Assembly: GCA_014378195.1 (NCBI GenBank)
Contig: JACMOC010000036.1
Span: 1-64,000, forward strand
Direction of reading: 5' to 3'
DNA: 64,000 nucleotides
DNA from: Oligoflexus sp.
GTDB taxonomy: Bacteria > Bdellovibrionota_B > Oligoflexia > Oligoflexales > Oligoflexaceae
Both the position numbers and the translations under genes were made by a program. The first letter of the stretch is position 1; each line of letters opens with the position of its first letter. Below the pieces are notes generated by a model that saw only the letters and a list, made by a program, of their open reading frames with translations, made no database searches and was not told the DNA's origin. This document shows positions 53,841 through 62,711 of this stretch, in pieces.

Positions 53841-55349
53841 ATGAAAAAGCATCCTGTTCGCGTTTACCCATCTAAAGAAAAACTTGATCGCAAAGACCAG
53901 TTGGCTTGGAAACTCGCCGCTCTCGCTACCGACAATACGCCTATCCAAAGCGACGTTACAGATATGGTGATCAACCGTATTATCGATAACGCGTCGGTTG
54001 CTATTGCCGCGATCAACCGCGGTCCGGTCGCTTCCGCCCGGGCCATGGCTATAGCTCACCCCCGTAACGGCGGAGCAGCTGTTTTCGGCATGCCTAACGA
54101 TCAGCGTTTTGACTGTGAATGGGCTGCTTGGGCGAATGGCACGGCCGTACGCGAACTCGATTTTCACGATACATTTCTGGCTGCCGATTATTCGCACCCT
54201 GGCGATAATATTCCGCCCATTCTAGCCGTTGCTCAACAGATGAAAAAAGGCGGCAAGGACCTTCTTAAAGGCATCGTTACGGCTTACGAAATCCACGTCG
54301 ACCTCGTGAAAGCAATCTGTCTCCACGAGTATAAAAAAGACCACATCGCTCACCTTTGTCCAGCCCAGGCTGCTGGTATCGGAACACTCCTTGGTCTGCC
54401 GACCGAAACTATCTTTCAAGCGGTGCAACAGGCTGTCCACGTTTCCTTCACCACAAGACAATCGCGTAAAGGCGAAATTTCCTCTTGGAAAGCCTACGCT
54501 CCGGCCCATGCCGGCAAGCTCGCTATCGAAGCCGTCGATCGTACGATGCGAGGCGAAGGCGCTCCATCGCCGATTTATGAGGGAGAAGATTCTGTTATCG
54601 CCTACATGCTGAAAGGCAAGGACGCGCGCTACGAAGTTCCGTTGCCGGAAATTGGCGAAGCGAAAACGGCCATCCTCGAGACTTACACGAAAGAGCATTC
54701 GGCCGAATACCAATCGCAGGCGCTCATCGACCTGGCCCGTAAGATGAAAAGCAAAATCACGAATTTCGAAGACATCAAAGATATCGTGATCCATACCTCG
54801 CACCACACACACTATGTGATTGGAACAGGCGCGAATGATCCGCAGAAGATGGATCCAACGGCTTCGCGCGAAACACTCGATCACTCCATCATGTACATAT
54901 TCGCAGTGGCCCTTCAAGACGGGGATTGGCACCACGTAAAATCTTATGCACCTGAACGAGCGAAACGAGAAGACACCGTAAGACTCTGGCACAAGATCTC
55001 CACCGTTGAAGATCCTAAATGGACCCAGTGGTACCATGAGCAGGACCCGAACAAAAAACGCTTTGGCGGACGCGTTGAGATTCATTTCAAAAACGGCGAA
55101 ACCCTGATTGACGAATTGGGCGTGGCGGATGCGCATCCGGCCGGCGCACGTCCGTTCAAACGTGCGGATTATATCCGAAAATTCGATACTTTGACCGATG
55201 GAATTATCAGCAAAGACGAACGCAATCGATTTATCGATCTCGTTCAGAACCTTCCTGATTTGACCCCTGAGCAGGTTCAGCAGATCAACGTTCAAGTTGC
55301 GATCGATCGTTTGACCAACAATAAACGTGATACCAAGGGGATCTTTTAA
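53841..55349 (+). CDS. prpD: 2-methylcitrate dehydratase
   Basis: The product is 502 residues, close to the family. The iron-independent MmgE/PrpD fold is clear: [42 protein letters not shown] and the C-terminal [15 protein letters not shown]. It dehydrates 2-methylcitrate to 2-methylaconitate. RBS AAGGA precedes the ATG. Its stop overlaps the prpB start (TAATG), so they are coupled. Confidence 0.95.
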   Translation: MKKHPVRVYPSKEKLDRKDQLAWKLAALATDNTPIQSDVTDMVINRIIDNASVAIAAINRGPVASARAMAIAHPRNGGAAVFGMPNDQRFDCEWAAWANGTAVRELDFHDTFLAADYSHPGDNIPPILAVAQQMKKGGKDLLKGIVTAYEIHVDLVKAICLHEYKKDHIAHLCPAQAAGIGTLLGLPTETIFQAVQQAVHVSFTTRQSRKGEISSWKAYAPAHAGKLAIEAVDRTMRGEGAPSPIYEGEDSVIAYMLKGKDARYEVPLPEIGEAKTAILETYTKEHSAEYQSQALIDLARKMKSKITNFEDIKDIVIHTSHHTHYVIGTGANDPQKMDPTASRETLDHSIMYIFAVALQDGDWHHVKSYAPERAKREDTVRLWHKISTVEDPKWTQWYHEQDPNKKRFGGRVEIHFKNGETLIDELGVADAHPAGARPFKRADYIRKFDTLTDGIISKDERNRFIDLVQNLPDLTPEQVQQINVQVAIDRLTNNKRDTKGIF

Positions 55350-56251
55350 TGCTGTTTCCTGAAGTCACTCCAGCGCAAAAACGGGCGGCGCTTCGGGCTG
55401 CTCTGAAAACGGGAAAGCTGCTTCGATTCCCAGGGTCATGGTCGCCTCTTGTGAGTATGGCTATTGAAAAAGAAGGCTTTGACGGCGTTTATATTTCAGG
55501 TTCGGTCCTTTCCAACGACCTCGGCTATCCCGACATTGGCCTGACGACTTTAAGTGAAGTGGGGCAGCGTGGACGGCAGATCGCACGCACCACACGATTG
55601 CCCTCAATCATCGATATCGACACCGGTTTTGGCGAACCGATGAGTGCCGCACGTTCTGTCCAGGAAATGATAGAACTTGGTCTTGCAGGCTGTCACATCG
55701 AAGATCAGGTCAACCCTAAACGATGCGGTCACCTTGATGGCAAAGAGATAGTCTCGCGCGATGCGATGGTGCAAAAGGTTGCCGCCGCCGCACGTGGGAA
55801 AAAACTCGATGACAACTTCCTTTTGATCGCTCGGACCGACTCCCGTGCGGTAGAAGGCCTTGAAAAGGCGATTGAGCGCTCGAAGGCTTATATTGATGCC
55901 GGCGCAGACTGTATTTTTATTGAGGCACTTGAGGACGAAAAGGAATTCGAAAAATTCCGCGCCGCGATCTCGGTCCCGCTCCTTGCGAACATGACCGAAT
56001 TCGGGAAATCGAAGCTCCTCACTGCCGAGCAACTGTCGAATCTTGGTTATAACATCGTTATTTACCCGGTGACCACGTTCCGCTTGGCGATGAAAGCGAC
56101 GATCGACGGCCTTGCCGAAATCAAGGCGCAAGGGACTCAGGAAGGTCTTCTCGGGAAGATGCAGCACCGCCAAGATCTCTATGCCCTTACACGCTACGAA
56201 GAGTATAACGCGCTGGACAGCAGCCTGTTTAACTTCACTCTCAAATCTTGA
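55349..56251 (+). CDS. prpB: 2-methylisocitrate lyase
   Basis: The product is 300 residues. Catalytic cysteine lies in NPKRCGHLDGK at about residue 130; metal-binding DIDTGFGEP and GCHIEDQ segments are intact. It cleaves 2-methylisocitrate to pyruvate and succinate, completing the methylcitrate cycle. It is translationally coupled to prpD. A strong terminator follows. Confidence 0.95.
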   Translation: MLFPEVTPAQKRAALRAALKTGKLLRFPGSWSPLVSMAIEKEGFDGVYISGSVLSNDLGYPDIGLTTLSEVGQRGRQIARTTRLPSIIDIDTGFGEPMSAARSVQEMIELGLAGCHIEDQVNPKRCGHLDGKEIVSRDAMVQKVAAAARGKKLDDNFLLIARTDSRAVEGLEKAIERSKAYIDAGADCIFIEALEDEKEFEKFRAAISVPLLANMTEFGKSKLLTAEQLSNLGYNIVIYPVTTFRLAMKATIDGLAEIKAQGTQEGLLGKMQHRQDLYALTRYEEYNALDSSLFNFTLKS

Positions 56252-56261
56252 TATGTCTATC

Positions 56262-56297
56262 GACCCTTCCGGCTTAGCCCCGGAAGGGCTTTTTTTT
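56262..56297 (+). terminator. Intrinsic terminator after prpB
   Basis: A perfect stem CCCTTCCGG / CCGGAAGGG is followed by CTTTTTTTT. It lies in the 56-nt gap before the hydrolase gene, so some readthrough or a separate promoter is needed. Confidence 0.88.
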
Positions 56298-56307
56298 GGG
56301 ACCTGAT

Positions 56308-57438
56308 ATGACACTTGAATCCGTCGATCCTATTATCCTTACCGAAATCGTACCGAGCTTAAAACCAGGACTCGGCATCGGCAAGATCACTTTAAATGCG
56401 CCCAAGACTTTGAACTCGCTTAATCTTGAGATGATACTCCTGCTGCGTGAGACTCTCAATGCCTGGGAACGTGACCCTAGAGTGGCGTTGGTCGTCATCC
56501 AAGGTGCCGGTGAAAAAGCGTTTTGTGCAGGCGGCGATGTCAAACGCATTCACAACTTCATCGATCAGGCGCGCGCCAAAGATCAAAGTCCTATCGAGTT
56601 ATGTCAGGTTTTTTTCGAGAACGAATATCGGCTTGATTATGAAGTGCGCACCTATAAAAAGCCTGTCGTCATCTGGGGCGATGGGATAGTCATGGGCGGG
56701 GGGCTGGGCATTATGAACGGGGCCAGTCATCGCATTGTCACCGAGACGACGATCATGGCAATGCCGGAGGTAACGATAGGTCTATATCCCGACGTCGGCG
56801 CATCGAAGTTCCTTACGGATATGCCTGGACGCCTTGGACTTTTCTTAGGTCTTACGGCTTCTCGTATTTATGCTGGCGATGCCCTGTTTTTGGGTATGGC
56901 TGATTATTTTGTGCCGCGTGCAAGTAAAGAGACTCTATGGTCGGCTTTACGTGGATTGGCACTCGATAAAAATTCGCCGCACGAGAGCGTTTCCGCCTGT
57001 CTTAAGGCCTTAGCCGGGAAAGCCCCGAGCTCGGTTTTCAAATCGCGGCAGGAAGAAATCGATCGCTTGATGGCGGGCGATAACATTCACTCTATCGTCA
57101 AGCGATTTGAGACTCTCATTCCAAGTCCGGACGACAAGATGCTTATCGCCGCACGGGCTTCCATGCTCAAAGGGTCGCCAACGTCTCTTGCGATCACCTT
57201 CGAGCAGATTCGGCGTTCCAAAGGCATCACCTGGACGGGCGCCTATAAGCAGGAGCTCGTTCTCTCGCTCCAATGTTGCCTCCATGGAGACTTTGAGGAA
57301 GGCGTACGTGCGCTTTTAATCGACAAAGACAATGCGCCCCGGTGGAATCCTTCCTCTCTGAGCCTTGTCACTGAGGAGGACGTCGAGTCTCATTTTCAAT
57401 CCCCGTGGAGCGAAGCGAGTCCGCTTTCTGACCTTTAA
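56308..57438 (+). CDS. Enoyl-CoA hydratase/3-hydroxyisobutyryl-CoA hydrolase-like
   Basis: The start at the ATG at 56308 gives 376 residues; an upstream TTG lies in the terminator tract. Its length suits HIBYL-CoA hydrolase rather than plain crotonase. The oxyanion-hole motifs are visible: FCAGGDVKRIH and MGGGLGIMNGASHRI, with the later MPEVTIGLYPDVGASKFL typical of HIBCH. It probably handles valine or propionyl-related acyl-CoA and fits beside the prp genes. Confidence 0.88.
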   Translation: MTLESVDPIILTEIVPSLKPGLGIGKITLNAPKTLNSLNLEMILLLRETLNAWERDPRVALVVIQGAGEKAFCAGGDVKRIHNFIDQARAKDQSPIELCQVFFENEYRLDYEVRTYKKPVVIWGDGIVMGGGLGIMNGASHRIVTETTIMAMPEVTIGLYPDVGASKFLTDMPGRLGLFLGLTASRIYAGDALFLGMADYFVPRASKETLWSALRGLALDKNSPHESVSACLKALAGKAPSSVFKSRQEEIDRLMAGDNIHSIVKRFETLIPSPDDKMLIAARASMLKGSPTSLAITFEQIRRSKGITWTGAYKQELVLSLQCCLHGDFEEGVRALLIDKDNAPRWNPSSLSLVTEEDVESHFQSPWSEASPLSDL

Positions 57439-57466
57439 ATCGAAAAAGGGCATCTTTAGTGTGCTT

Positions 57467-58477
57467 TTATGCGATCGGATGAATAAGCCGGTCTGCATCT
57501 ATACCAGCAAATACCCCACCTCGCCATTTGCCAAACACAAGGGGGATCGCCTCCTCGGCTATCGCTTTTGCAACTTTAAAATGAAGGGTCTGATCCGATG
57601 AAAGGTCAATAAACTTCATGGAAAGCAAGGGCGCAAGAGCCGGAAGTTTTGGATTAAAAAAGGCCCCACTCAACCACGACTCAATCCGTCCGTGTTGCTT
57701 TGTAAATAGATACAATTCTTGATGATAGAGTTGATTCGGCGCAAATTCAGGCTCTGATTGTGGCAGCTCCTCGCCCCATAAAAACCCGAGCCTTTGCCAA
57801 GTCTCTGTTTCAGCCTTCACGATACTTTCGGCGCGAGTTTCCCCGCCGCCGAAAGCGTAAATCAGAGGATGTTTCGGATCTTTCGGCCATAGGACCACTG
57901 CCGTAACCGCCACGGGCGCCGCAAGGCTGGAGACCCTCTGTGTTCCAAGATTATAGTGCTCTACACGATAAATGCGTTCGAGTCTCGAGAGCTCTGTCTG
58001 AGGAACCTGGGTTATCCTTTCAGGCTTGTGGTAACCGATCCAGCTCGCCAGTATAAGGTGCCGTTCGACAAGTTCTAGAGTCGCTCTTCGACATGCTTCC
58101 GGCCACGCATTAAAGAGCGCAACTCCATTGGATTTTGCATACTGCGCTTCGTCGGAAAAAGTGGATGGGAACGCTTTCGTCCCATCGATCGTGCCTATTA
58201 TTTTCTCGGACTGGGGGTCCCTTAAAAAAAGCTGCTTCTCCTGAATTGCTTTCAAGATTGCTATACGTTCGACAAGTTCATACCAGGCGCTGTTTTCTGG
58301 ATAAGCACCATGATTAGCAGAGCTACCGACAACACCACCCCATTTGGGATGATGAGCCTGCATACCGCAGAGAAAGATATCGACCTCTTCGATTTGCGTT
58401 TTCTCCCGAAAGACCGGTTCAAAGGTCCAGGCATCTAATGATGAAAAGGGGTCAACCCCGAAACTACGCGGCTTCAT
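57467..58477 (-). CDS. YcaO-domain ATP-dependent protein
   Basis: The start at the ATG at 58477 (AAGGAG 7 nt before) gives 336 residues; an upstream extension overlaps the partner gene. The YcaO ATP/Mg site is visible as ELVER (Glu67, Glu70, Arg71), ELVERH (Glu135, Glu138, Arg139) and AETETWQ (Glu225, Gln228). YcaO enzymes activate a peptide-backbone amide with ATP to make azoline, thioamide or amidine. There is no TfuA or E1-like partner. It is overlapped 14 nt by a haem-oxygenase-like oxidase gene upstream. The N-terminal part is short and not recognised. Confidence 0.8.
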   Translation of the reverse strand: MKPRSFGVDPFSSLDAWTFEPVFREKTQIEEVDIFLCGMQAHHPKWGGVVGSSANHGAYPENSAWYELVERIAILKAIQEKQLFLRDPQSEKIIGTIDGTKAFPSTFSDEAQYAKSNGVALFNAWPEACRRATLELVERHLILASWIGYHKPERITQVPQTELSRLERIYRVEHYNLGTQRVSSLAAPVAVTAVVLWPKDPKHPLIYAFGGGETRAESIVKAETETWQRLGFLWGEELPQSEPEFAPNQLYHQELYLFTKQHGRIESWLSGAFFNPKLPALAPLLSMKFIDLSSDQTLHFKVAKAIAEEAIPLVFGKWRGGVFAGIDADRLIHPIA

Positions 58478-59123
58478 GGCAAACTCCTTGGCACGAAAGG
58501 CCGAACTTTTTATGGAGGCGAATCGCCTCATCAATGACGGCAAGAAACTTACCTTCGTAAGTTGTTTCGACAACGAGACGGGTCAATATATGCTCCCATT
58601 CATCCACATGGTCTTTATCCAGGTCCGAATGATTTTCAATGACTGTGAGCGATCCGCTTCCAAAACTGGATGCCTCCATGCCCCGTGTCATTTCCGGGCC
58701 GTATATGACCACTAGATATTCAGCGAAGAAAATATAAGGGCGGTAGAGATAGGGGTCTTCTCGGATGAGACATTCGATGTGCCCGACAAAAGCACTCATC
58801 TCCGGGCTCACGTTGCTCTTCCCGATACTGTTTGATCGAGAAAGATGCGCGAGGTCATCGAGTGCCCGTTGGTCATGGCCTTGTTCCTTCAGAAACTTAT
58901 TTTTCAAATAGGACTGTAGGAGCGGGTGTCCAGCTGATGCCTTGATAGCAAGCTTCAGACGAATGGGGGTGTGCTGCGCAAGGTGATGAACATCGACCAG
59001 AAAACAAGCAATCGCGTCGATACTGCCTTTGCCTGATAGGAGGTCGCGATTGAAAGGATCGTCTCGGACCAAAAATGCGCGATAATCTTCGATGCGTTTT
59101 TTGAGTTTGACGATCAAGCTCAT
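58464..59123 (-). CDS. Haem-oxygenase-like diiron oxidase (CADD/PqqC-type)
   Basis: The product is 219 residues, all helical. Candidate diiron ligands are in EQGH (Glu80, His83), FFAEY (Glu135), and HSDLDKDH (His165, Asp169, His172), the HxxxDxxH motif of the HDO superfamily (CADD, UndA, BesC). Hydrophobic pattern with HHLAQH near residue 46 fits the first helices. HDO enzymes use O2 to cleave or oxidise substrates, including peptides or amino acids. The gene precedes ycaO with a 14-nt overlap, so the two probably act together. GAGAGGA before the ATG. Confidence 0.78.
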   Translation of the reverse strand: MSLIVKLKKRIEDYRAFLVRDDPFNRDLLSGKGSIDAIACFLVDVHHLAQHTPIRLKLAIKASAGHPLLQSYLKNKFLKEQGHDQRALDDLAHLSRSNSIGKSNVSPEMSAFVGHIECLIREDPYLYRPYIFFAEYLVVIYGPEMTRGMEASSFGSGSLTVIENHSDLDKDHVDEWEHILTRLVVETTYEGKFLAVIDEAIRLHKKFGLSCQGVCHEAA

Positions 59124-59193
59124 GATTCCTCTCTCCTGCAGTTCCTCTAAATCACAACGAGCACTATGGAAAGAGTGAAGGAGGAAGGTCGGT

Positions 59194-59212
59194 GAAGACC
59201 TTCCCGGTCTTC
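59194..59212 (-). other. Perfect 7-bp hairpin between mini-ORF and oxidase gene
   Basis: GAAGACC and GGTCTTC are perfect complements with a 5-nt loop. The hairpin lies 2 nt after the mini-ORF stop and about 70 nt before the oxidase ATG. There is no T-tract, so it may be an mRNA processing or attenuation structure rather than a terminator. Confidence 0.5.
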
Positions 59213-59214
59213 GC

Positions 59215-59247
59215 TTAGAATGTGATGCAGGCGAATTTCTTTTTCAC
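59215..59247 (-). CDS. Candidate 10-residue peptide (leader or precursor)
   Basis: A GTG at 59247, preceded by GAGAG, opens a 10-codon frame (MKKKFACITF) and ends with TAA at 59215. It is upstream of the oxidase/YcaO operon on the same strand and is immediately followed by a hairpin. It contains one Cys and one Thr, which YcaO enzymes can cyclise. It is short and may be chance. Another possible frame is 46 codons from an ATG at 59444 to 59304. Confidence 0.3.
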   Translation of the reverse strand: MKKKFACITF

Positions 59248-59427
59248 GGAGAGCTCTCTTGGTTGATTTTGAACCGAATCCCTAGAGTGATTCCCGATTG
59301 CTCTTAATCACCCGATTTAGGAGTTAATTCGGCGTCAGCCGCAGGAGACTTGAGAACAAAAAAATATCGGTAAAAAATAGATTTTATTTTGATAATAAGA
59401 ATATGATATGACGGACAAATAGATGGG

Positions 59428-59447
59428 TTGATGAGAATGCTCATCAA
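59428..59447. promoter_or_regulatory. Palindrome in the divergent YcaO-kinase promoter region
   Basis: TTGATGAG-AATG-CTCATCAA is a perfect 8-bp-arm palindrome. TGATGAGAAT (59429-59438) recurs at 59479-59488, 50 nt away. Its TGAGAAT half-site looks partly like a Fur box (TGANAAT). It lies between the oxidase/YcaO operon and the divergent kinase and could control either. Confidence 0.45.
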
Positions 59448-59616
59448 GCTAACCGAGGAGGCTTTTAAACGAAATGTCTGATGAGAATCAGCTTTTGTTG
59501 TTCGTTTAGAGTGCATGCTATATAACGAACAATCCTCGATCCAGTTCGTGTCCCCACTCCGGCCTCCTAACTTGATGTAGGTAACTTAAAACTCTCACTT
59601 TTCATGGGATTCGCAC

Positions 59617-61632
59617 TTGAAAATAAGCTCCGAGCAGCGTCAGCCTAAGGACTGCAGTAATTCAGGCAGTATTCTTACCCTCACGTCGAAATCAGGACCA
59701 CGCATCGGTTCGAGTGTTTTGAACTGGGTTTTCGTCGATGCGCGAGTCTGTTTGATAGGGCTTTTTACCTTGCTTTTGAGTTGCTCCCTCTTGCGGGCCG
59801 ATACGATTCCAATGCCCCTTAACGATCTGCCTCTCATCACGTTGAATCATCCAGGAAGTATCGACCTCGGAATTGATTTCACCTACTACGAAGATCTCTC
59901 GGCAAGTCTCACACCCGGGCAGCTTCTCGCACAGCCCCAGCTTTTTAAAAAAGCAGAGTTGAGTGATCTCAACCAGGTTCACACCAACGCCAATTTCTGG
60001 CTTCGTACTCGAATCGCAAATTTTAGCGATTTTGATACGTGGTACCTTACGGCTGTATATCCCTTGGTTGAATTTCAAGCCTATCGCGTTGACCACGCAT
60101 TAGGAGAGCAAGCTCCTCAGCCTATGCGAATTCCGGCTGCTCGTCTGGATCTCAAAAGAGGTGAAACCGGAGAATTCCTTGTCAGGGTCAGTTCTCAGCA
60201 TATCCTCAACCTGCAATTCCAGCTCGACGATCAAGCCGGTCTCTATACCAAAGACCGCGAGGAAGGGATGTTTTTCGCCCTGCTTTGCGGCTGTTTTCTC
60301 GCAATGATTATTTATAACTGTTTTCTTTACATGAGTCTGCGTGATCCCAATTATCTTTATTACATTCTGTTTGTGATCGTAAATATCCACCTTAATCTTC
60401 TGGCTATTAAATTCCCTGATACGATTTTCTTATGGGGCGGAATCAACTGGTGGAAACTCGTCAATATCTATAGTCCGTTCGCACCGCTTACGATGTTTCT
60501 CTTCGTTCGATCCTTTCTTCAGACAAGGACGCTTTACCCGCGACTTGATAAGGTCTTTCTGGGCTACATCGGCGGCTTATTAATTCTCGCCTTCGGGCAG
60601 ATCTGGGCCATTGATATCCTGTTTGAGGTTGCCGACTTCTATTTTCTGGTCGGTATTTTTATACTCGTTTTTGCAGGTGTAATAAGCTTCAAAGATGGTT
60701 TCAAACCGTCTCTTTATTACCTCCTTGGGCTCGCGGCTTTATTTATAGGCATCGTCATATATCTCGGGCGATCGCAAGGTCTCTTCCCCACCAACCTTAT
60801 AACGATCAATGCGCATATGGTCGGTCAGGCGGCGGAGATGTTACTTATGTCCCTCGCGCTGGGGGCTAAAATCAAAATGCTGGAACGGGAGAACGTCCGT
60901 ACCCTCATTATGGCTCAGGTCAAAGGGAGGCTGCTTCGTGTTATCTCTCACGACATCGCCAATCCGCTGAGCGTGGTCAAAGCCACTGCGTATTCTCTCT
61001 TGTCACGCGAAGTTATTGGTGAACGCATGCCCATGATTTTGCGTGCGGTGGCCATGATTGAAGATATCATGCAGTTCGTTATAAAAAGTGAAGCCATCGA
61101 CGGGAATGAGGGTTCTATACCGCTTGAGCCGGTTTCGATCGGCGAGCTTTTTGAGAGTCTTGCATTTCTTTTCAATGATAAAGCTGCCGAAAAGGGTATT
61201 CGCCTGGTTTTCCTCCAGGAGGCCGAAGATCTTTTTGTCTTGGCAGAGCATACGAGTTTGCGTTCGGAAGTCATGAGTAATCTCATTTCCAATGCCATCA
61301 AGTTTTCATTCCCTGGCGGTGCGGTACGCGTTACCACGGAGACTCTCACAGGACCTGGCGGCGAAAGAATCAAAATCATCGTTAACGATCAAGGCATGGG
61401 GATGAGCGCTAATCACTTGGTTCATCTTTTCGATCCAGTCGAGAATTCCAGTCGGACGGGTACCAAAGGCGAGCGCGGAACTGGCTATGGGATGCCTCTG
61501 GCGAAGGCTTGCCTGGACGTTTACAAAGCGACGATAGACGTTCAAAGTGTGACGATGGATCAATCCCCGACTCACTCTGGAACGTGTTTTACGACTGAGT
61601 TTCAAAGGGCTTATTCAAAGGCTGATGTGTGA
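59617..61632 (+). CDS. 7TM-DISM receptor histidine kinase
   Basis: The listed start is a TTG; the exact start is uncertain, with a signal-like stretch (CLIGLFTLLLSCSLLRA) at about residues 46-62. The periplasmic 7TMR-DISMED2 domain (about 70-205) is followed by seven membrane helices (about 218-425). The cytoplasmic part has HisKA with His in RVISHDIANPLS and HATPase with NLISNAIKF, NDQGMGM and GTGYGMPLA. The ligand is unknown. No response regulator is adjacent except the remnants downstream. Confidence 0.88.
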   Translation: MKISSEQRQPKDCSNSGSILTLTSKSGPRIGSSVLNWVFVDARVCLIGLFTLLLSCSLLRADTIPMPLNDLPLITLNHPGSIDLGIDFTYYEDLSASLTPGQLLAQPQLFKKAELSDLNQVHTNANFWLRTRIANFSDFDTWYLTAVYPLVEFQAYRVDHALGEQAPQPMRIPAARLDLKRGETGEFLVRVSSQHILNLQFQLDDQAGLYTKDREEGMFFALLCGCFLAMIIYNCFLYMSLRDPNYLYYILFVIVNIHLNLLAIKFPDTIFLWGGINWWKLVNIYSPFAPLTMFLFVRSFLQTRTLYPRLDKVFLGYIGGLLILAFGQIWAIDILFEVADFYFLVGIFILVFAGVISFKDGFKPSLYYLLGLAALFIGIVIYLGRSQGLFPTNLITINAHMVGQAAEMLLMSLALGAKIKMLERENVRTLIMAQVKGRLLRVISHDIANPLSVVKATAYSLLSREVIGERMPMILRAVAMIEDIMQFVIKSEAIDGNEGSIPLEPVSIGELFESLAFLFNDKAAEKGIRLVFLQEAEDLFVLAEHTSLRSEVMSNLISNAIKFSFPGGAVRVTTETLTGPGGERIKIIVNDQGMGMSANHLVHLFDPVENSSRTGTKGERGTGYGMPLAKACLDVYKATIDVQSVTMDQSPTHSGTCFTTEFQRAYSKADV

Positions 61633-61640
61633 CCGCCAGT

Positions 61641-62051
61641 TTAAGCTAGAGGACCAACTTTCGCGATTTTGGGCAGCATAAACCAAACAGTTGTCCCGCT
61701 CCCTCCACTTTCGATGCCGATCTGCCCGTGGTGGGCGTCGACAATTCTTTTGCATAATGAGAGTCCGAGGCCATAACCACCGGTGCTTCGATTGCGCGAT
61801 TTATCGATGCGGTAGAAGGGCTCAAAAAGCTTCGACAATTCCTCTGTTTCAATGCCTTTGCCATTATCGGTTACTTCTACCCGTATAGAATCGCCCCTAT
61901 CCAAAAGTTTAAGATCCACACGTTTATCGTGAGTATCAGCATGCTCTAAGGCATTCTCAATGAGGTTTCTCAAGACTATGATGAAGCGTGACGGGTCGAT
62001 TTCGGCAATAAGGCTTTCGGGACTCGTGGTCAGAAAAACTGGGGAATTCAT
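61641..62051 (-). pseudogene. Histidine kinase with most of the gene missing
   Basis: An ATG at 62051 overlaps the regulator stop (ATGA), the normal coupling of a two-component pair. Only about 10 residues later the frame enters the HATPase domain (IDPSRFIIVLRNLIENALEHAD, VTDNGKGIE, GYGLGLSLCKRIV). The sensor, membrane, HAMP and HisKA parts (normally about 300 residues) are absent. The end is normal. So the gene has an internal deletion with both ends intact and cannot act alone. Confidence 0.75.
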
Positions 62052-62340
62052 TGCTTCGTAAACATAGAGCCTGTGCCCCAAATCGTGCGAAAAAAACGAG
62101 GATGTTTTGGATCATCTTCCAGTTTTTGGCGAAGGCGGCTCATAACTGCATCGACCGACCGGCTGACAGCTTCCCATTCGGTGCCGCGAAGATGAAGCGA
62201 GATTTGGTCTCTGTTTAGGGTTTCGTTGGGACGCCCTGCAAAGAGAGTAAGGAGGTCGAACTCGGTGGTTGTCATACTTACGGGTTTGCCTTTTAGAACG
62301 ACAGTGCGTTGAATGATATCAATTGAGAGGTCCTGTAGTT
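62048..62340 (-). pseudogene. OmpR-type response-regulator DNA-binding remnant
   Basis: The frame encodes a complete winged-helix effector domain (VVLKGKPVSMTTTEFDLLTL, RDQISLHLRGTEWE, SVDAVMSRLRQKL, TIWGTGSMF), but no receiver domain is found upstream; the frame has no proper start there. It ends in a TGA that overlaps the kinase start. A truncated regulator; possible translation from an internal start at 62275 would give a DNA-binding domain alone. Confidence 0.65.
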
Positions 62341-62711
62341 CCTCATAGACAATCCATACCCACTCTACTATCGGATGAATCTTGAAAAAAGATAATAGAA
62401 TCAGATGTTTGTAGCTATTTGTAACGGCTTAAACGGCGGTACAACGGAATAAACCAGGTCTGTATTAAACACCTTTGGCATGCCGATACGTTGATGTCAG
62501 GGTTGAGTTGCACACGTGTTGATTCCCCCGAAATCGATAATGGATCATGGCCTACGAGCAGCCGGCCTGTTTTTATTCACCTTAGCTTAATGACGGGTGC
62601 CTAAAACCCTAAACCAATACAAGGTTTTTTAACCGCAAAAGACTTATCTCTGGCCAAATAGCGGCGATCGTGTTTGATTGTGGGGACGATTCGATCGGGG
62701 GGAGTAGGGCA

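Noticed and set aside
54222..55295. 357-codon minus frame opposite prpD
   Set aside because: Antisense shadow of a well-conserved enzyme; composition rich in Phe/Arg/Val as expected from such shadows.
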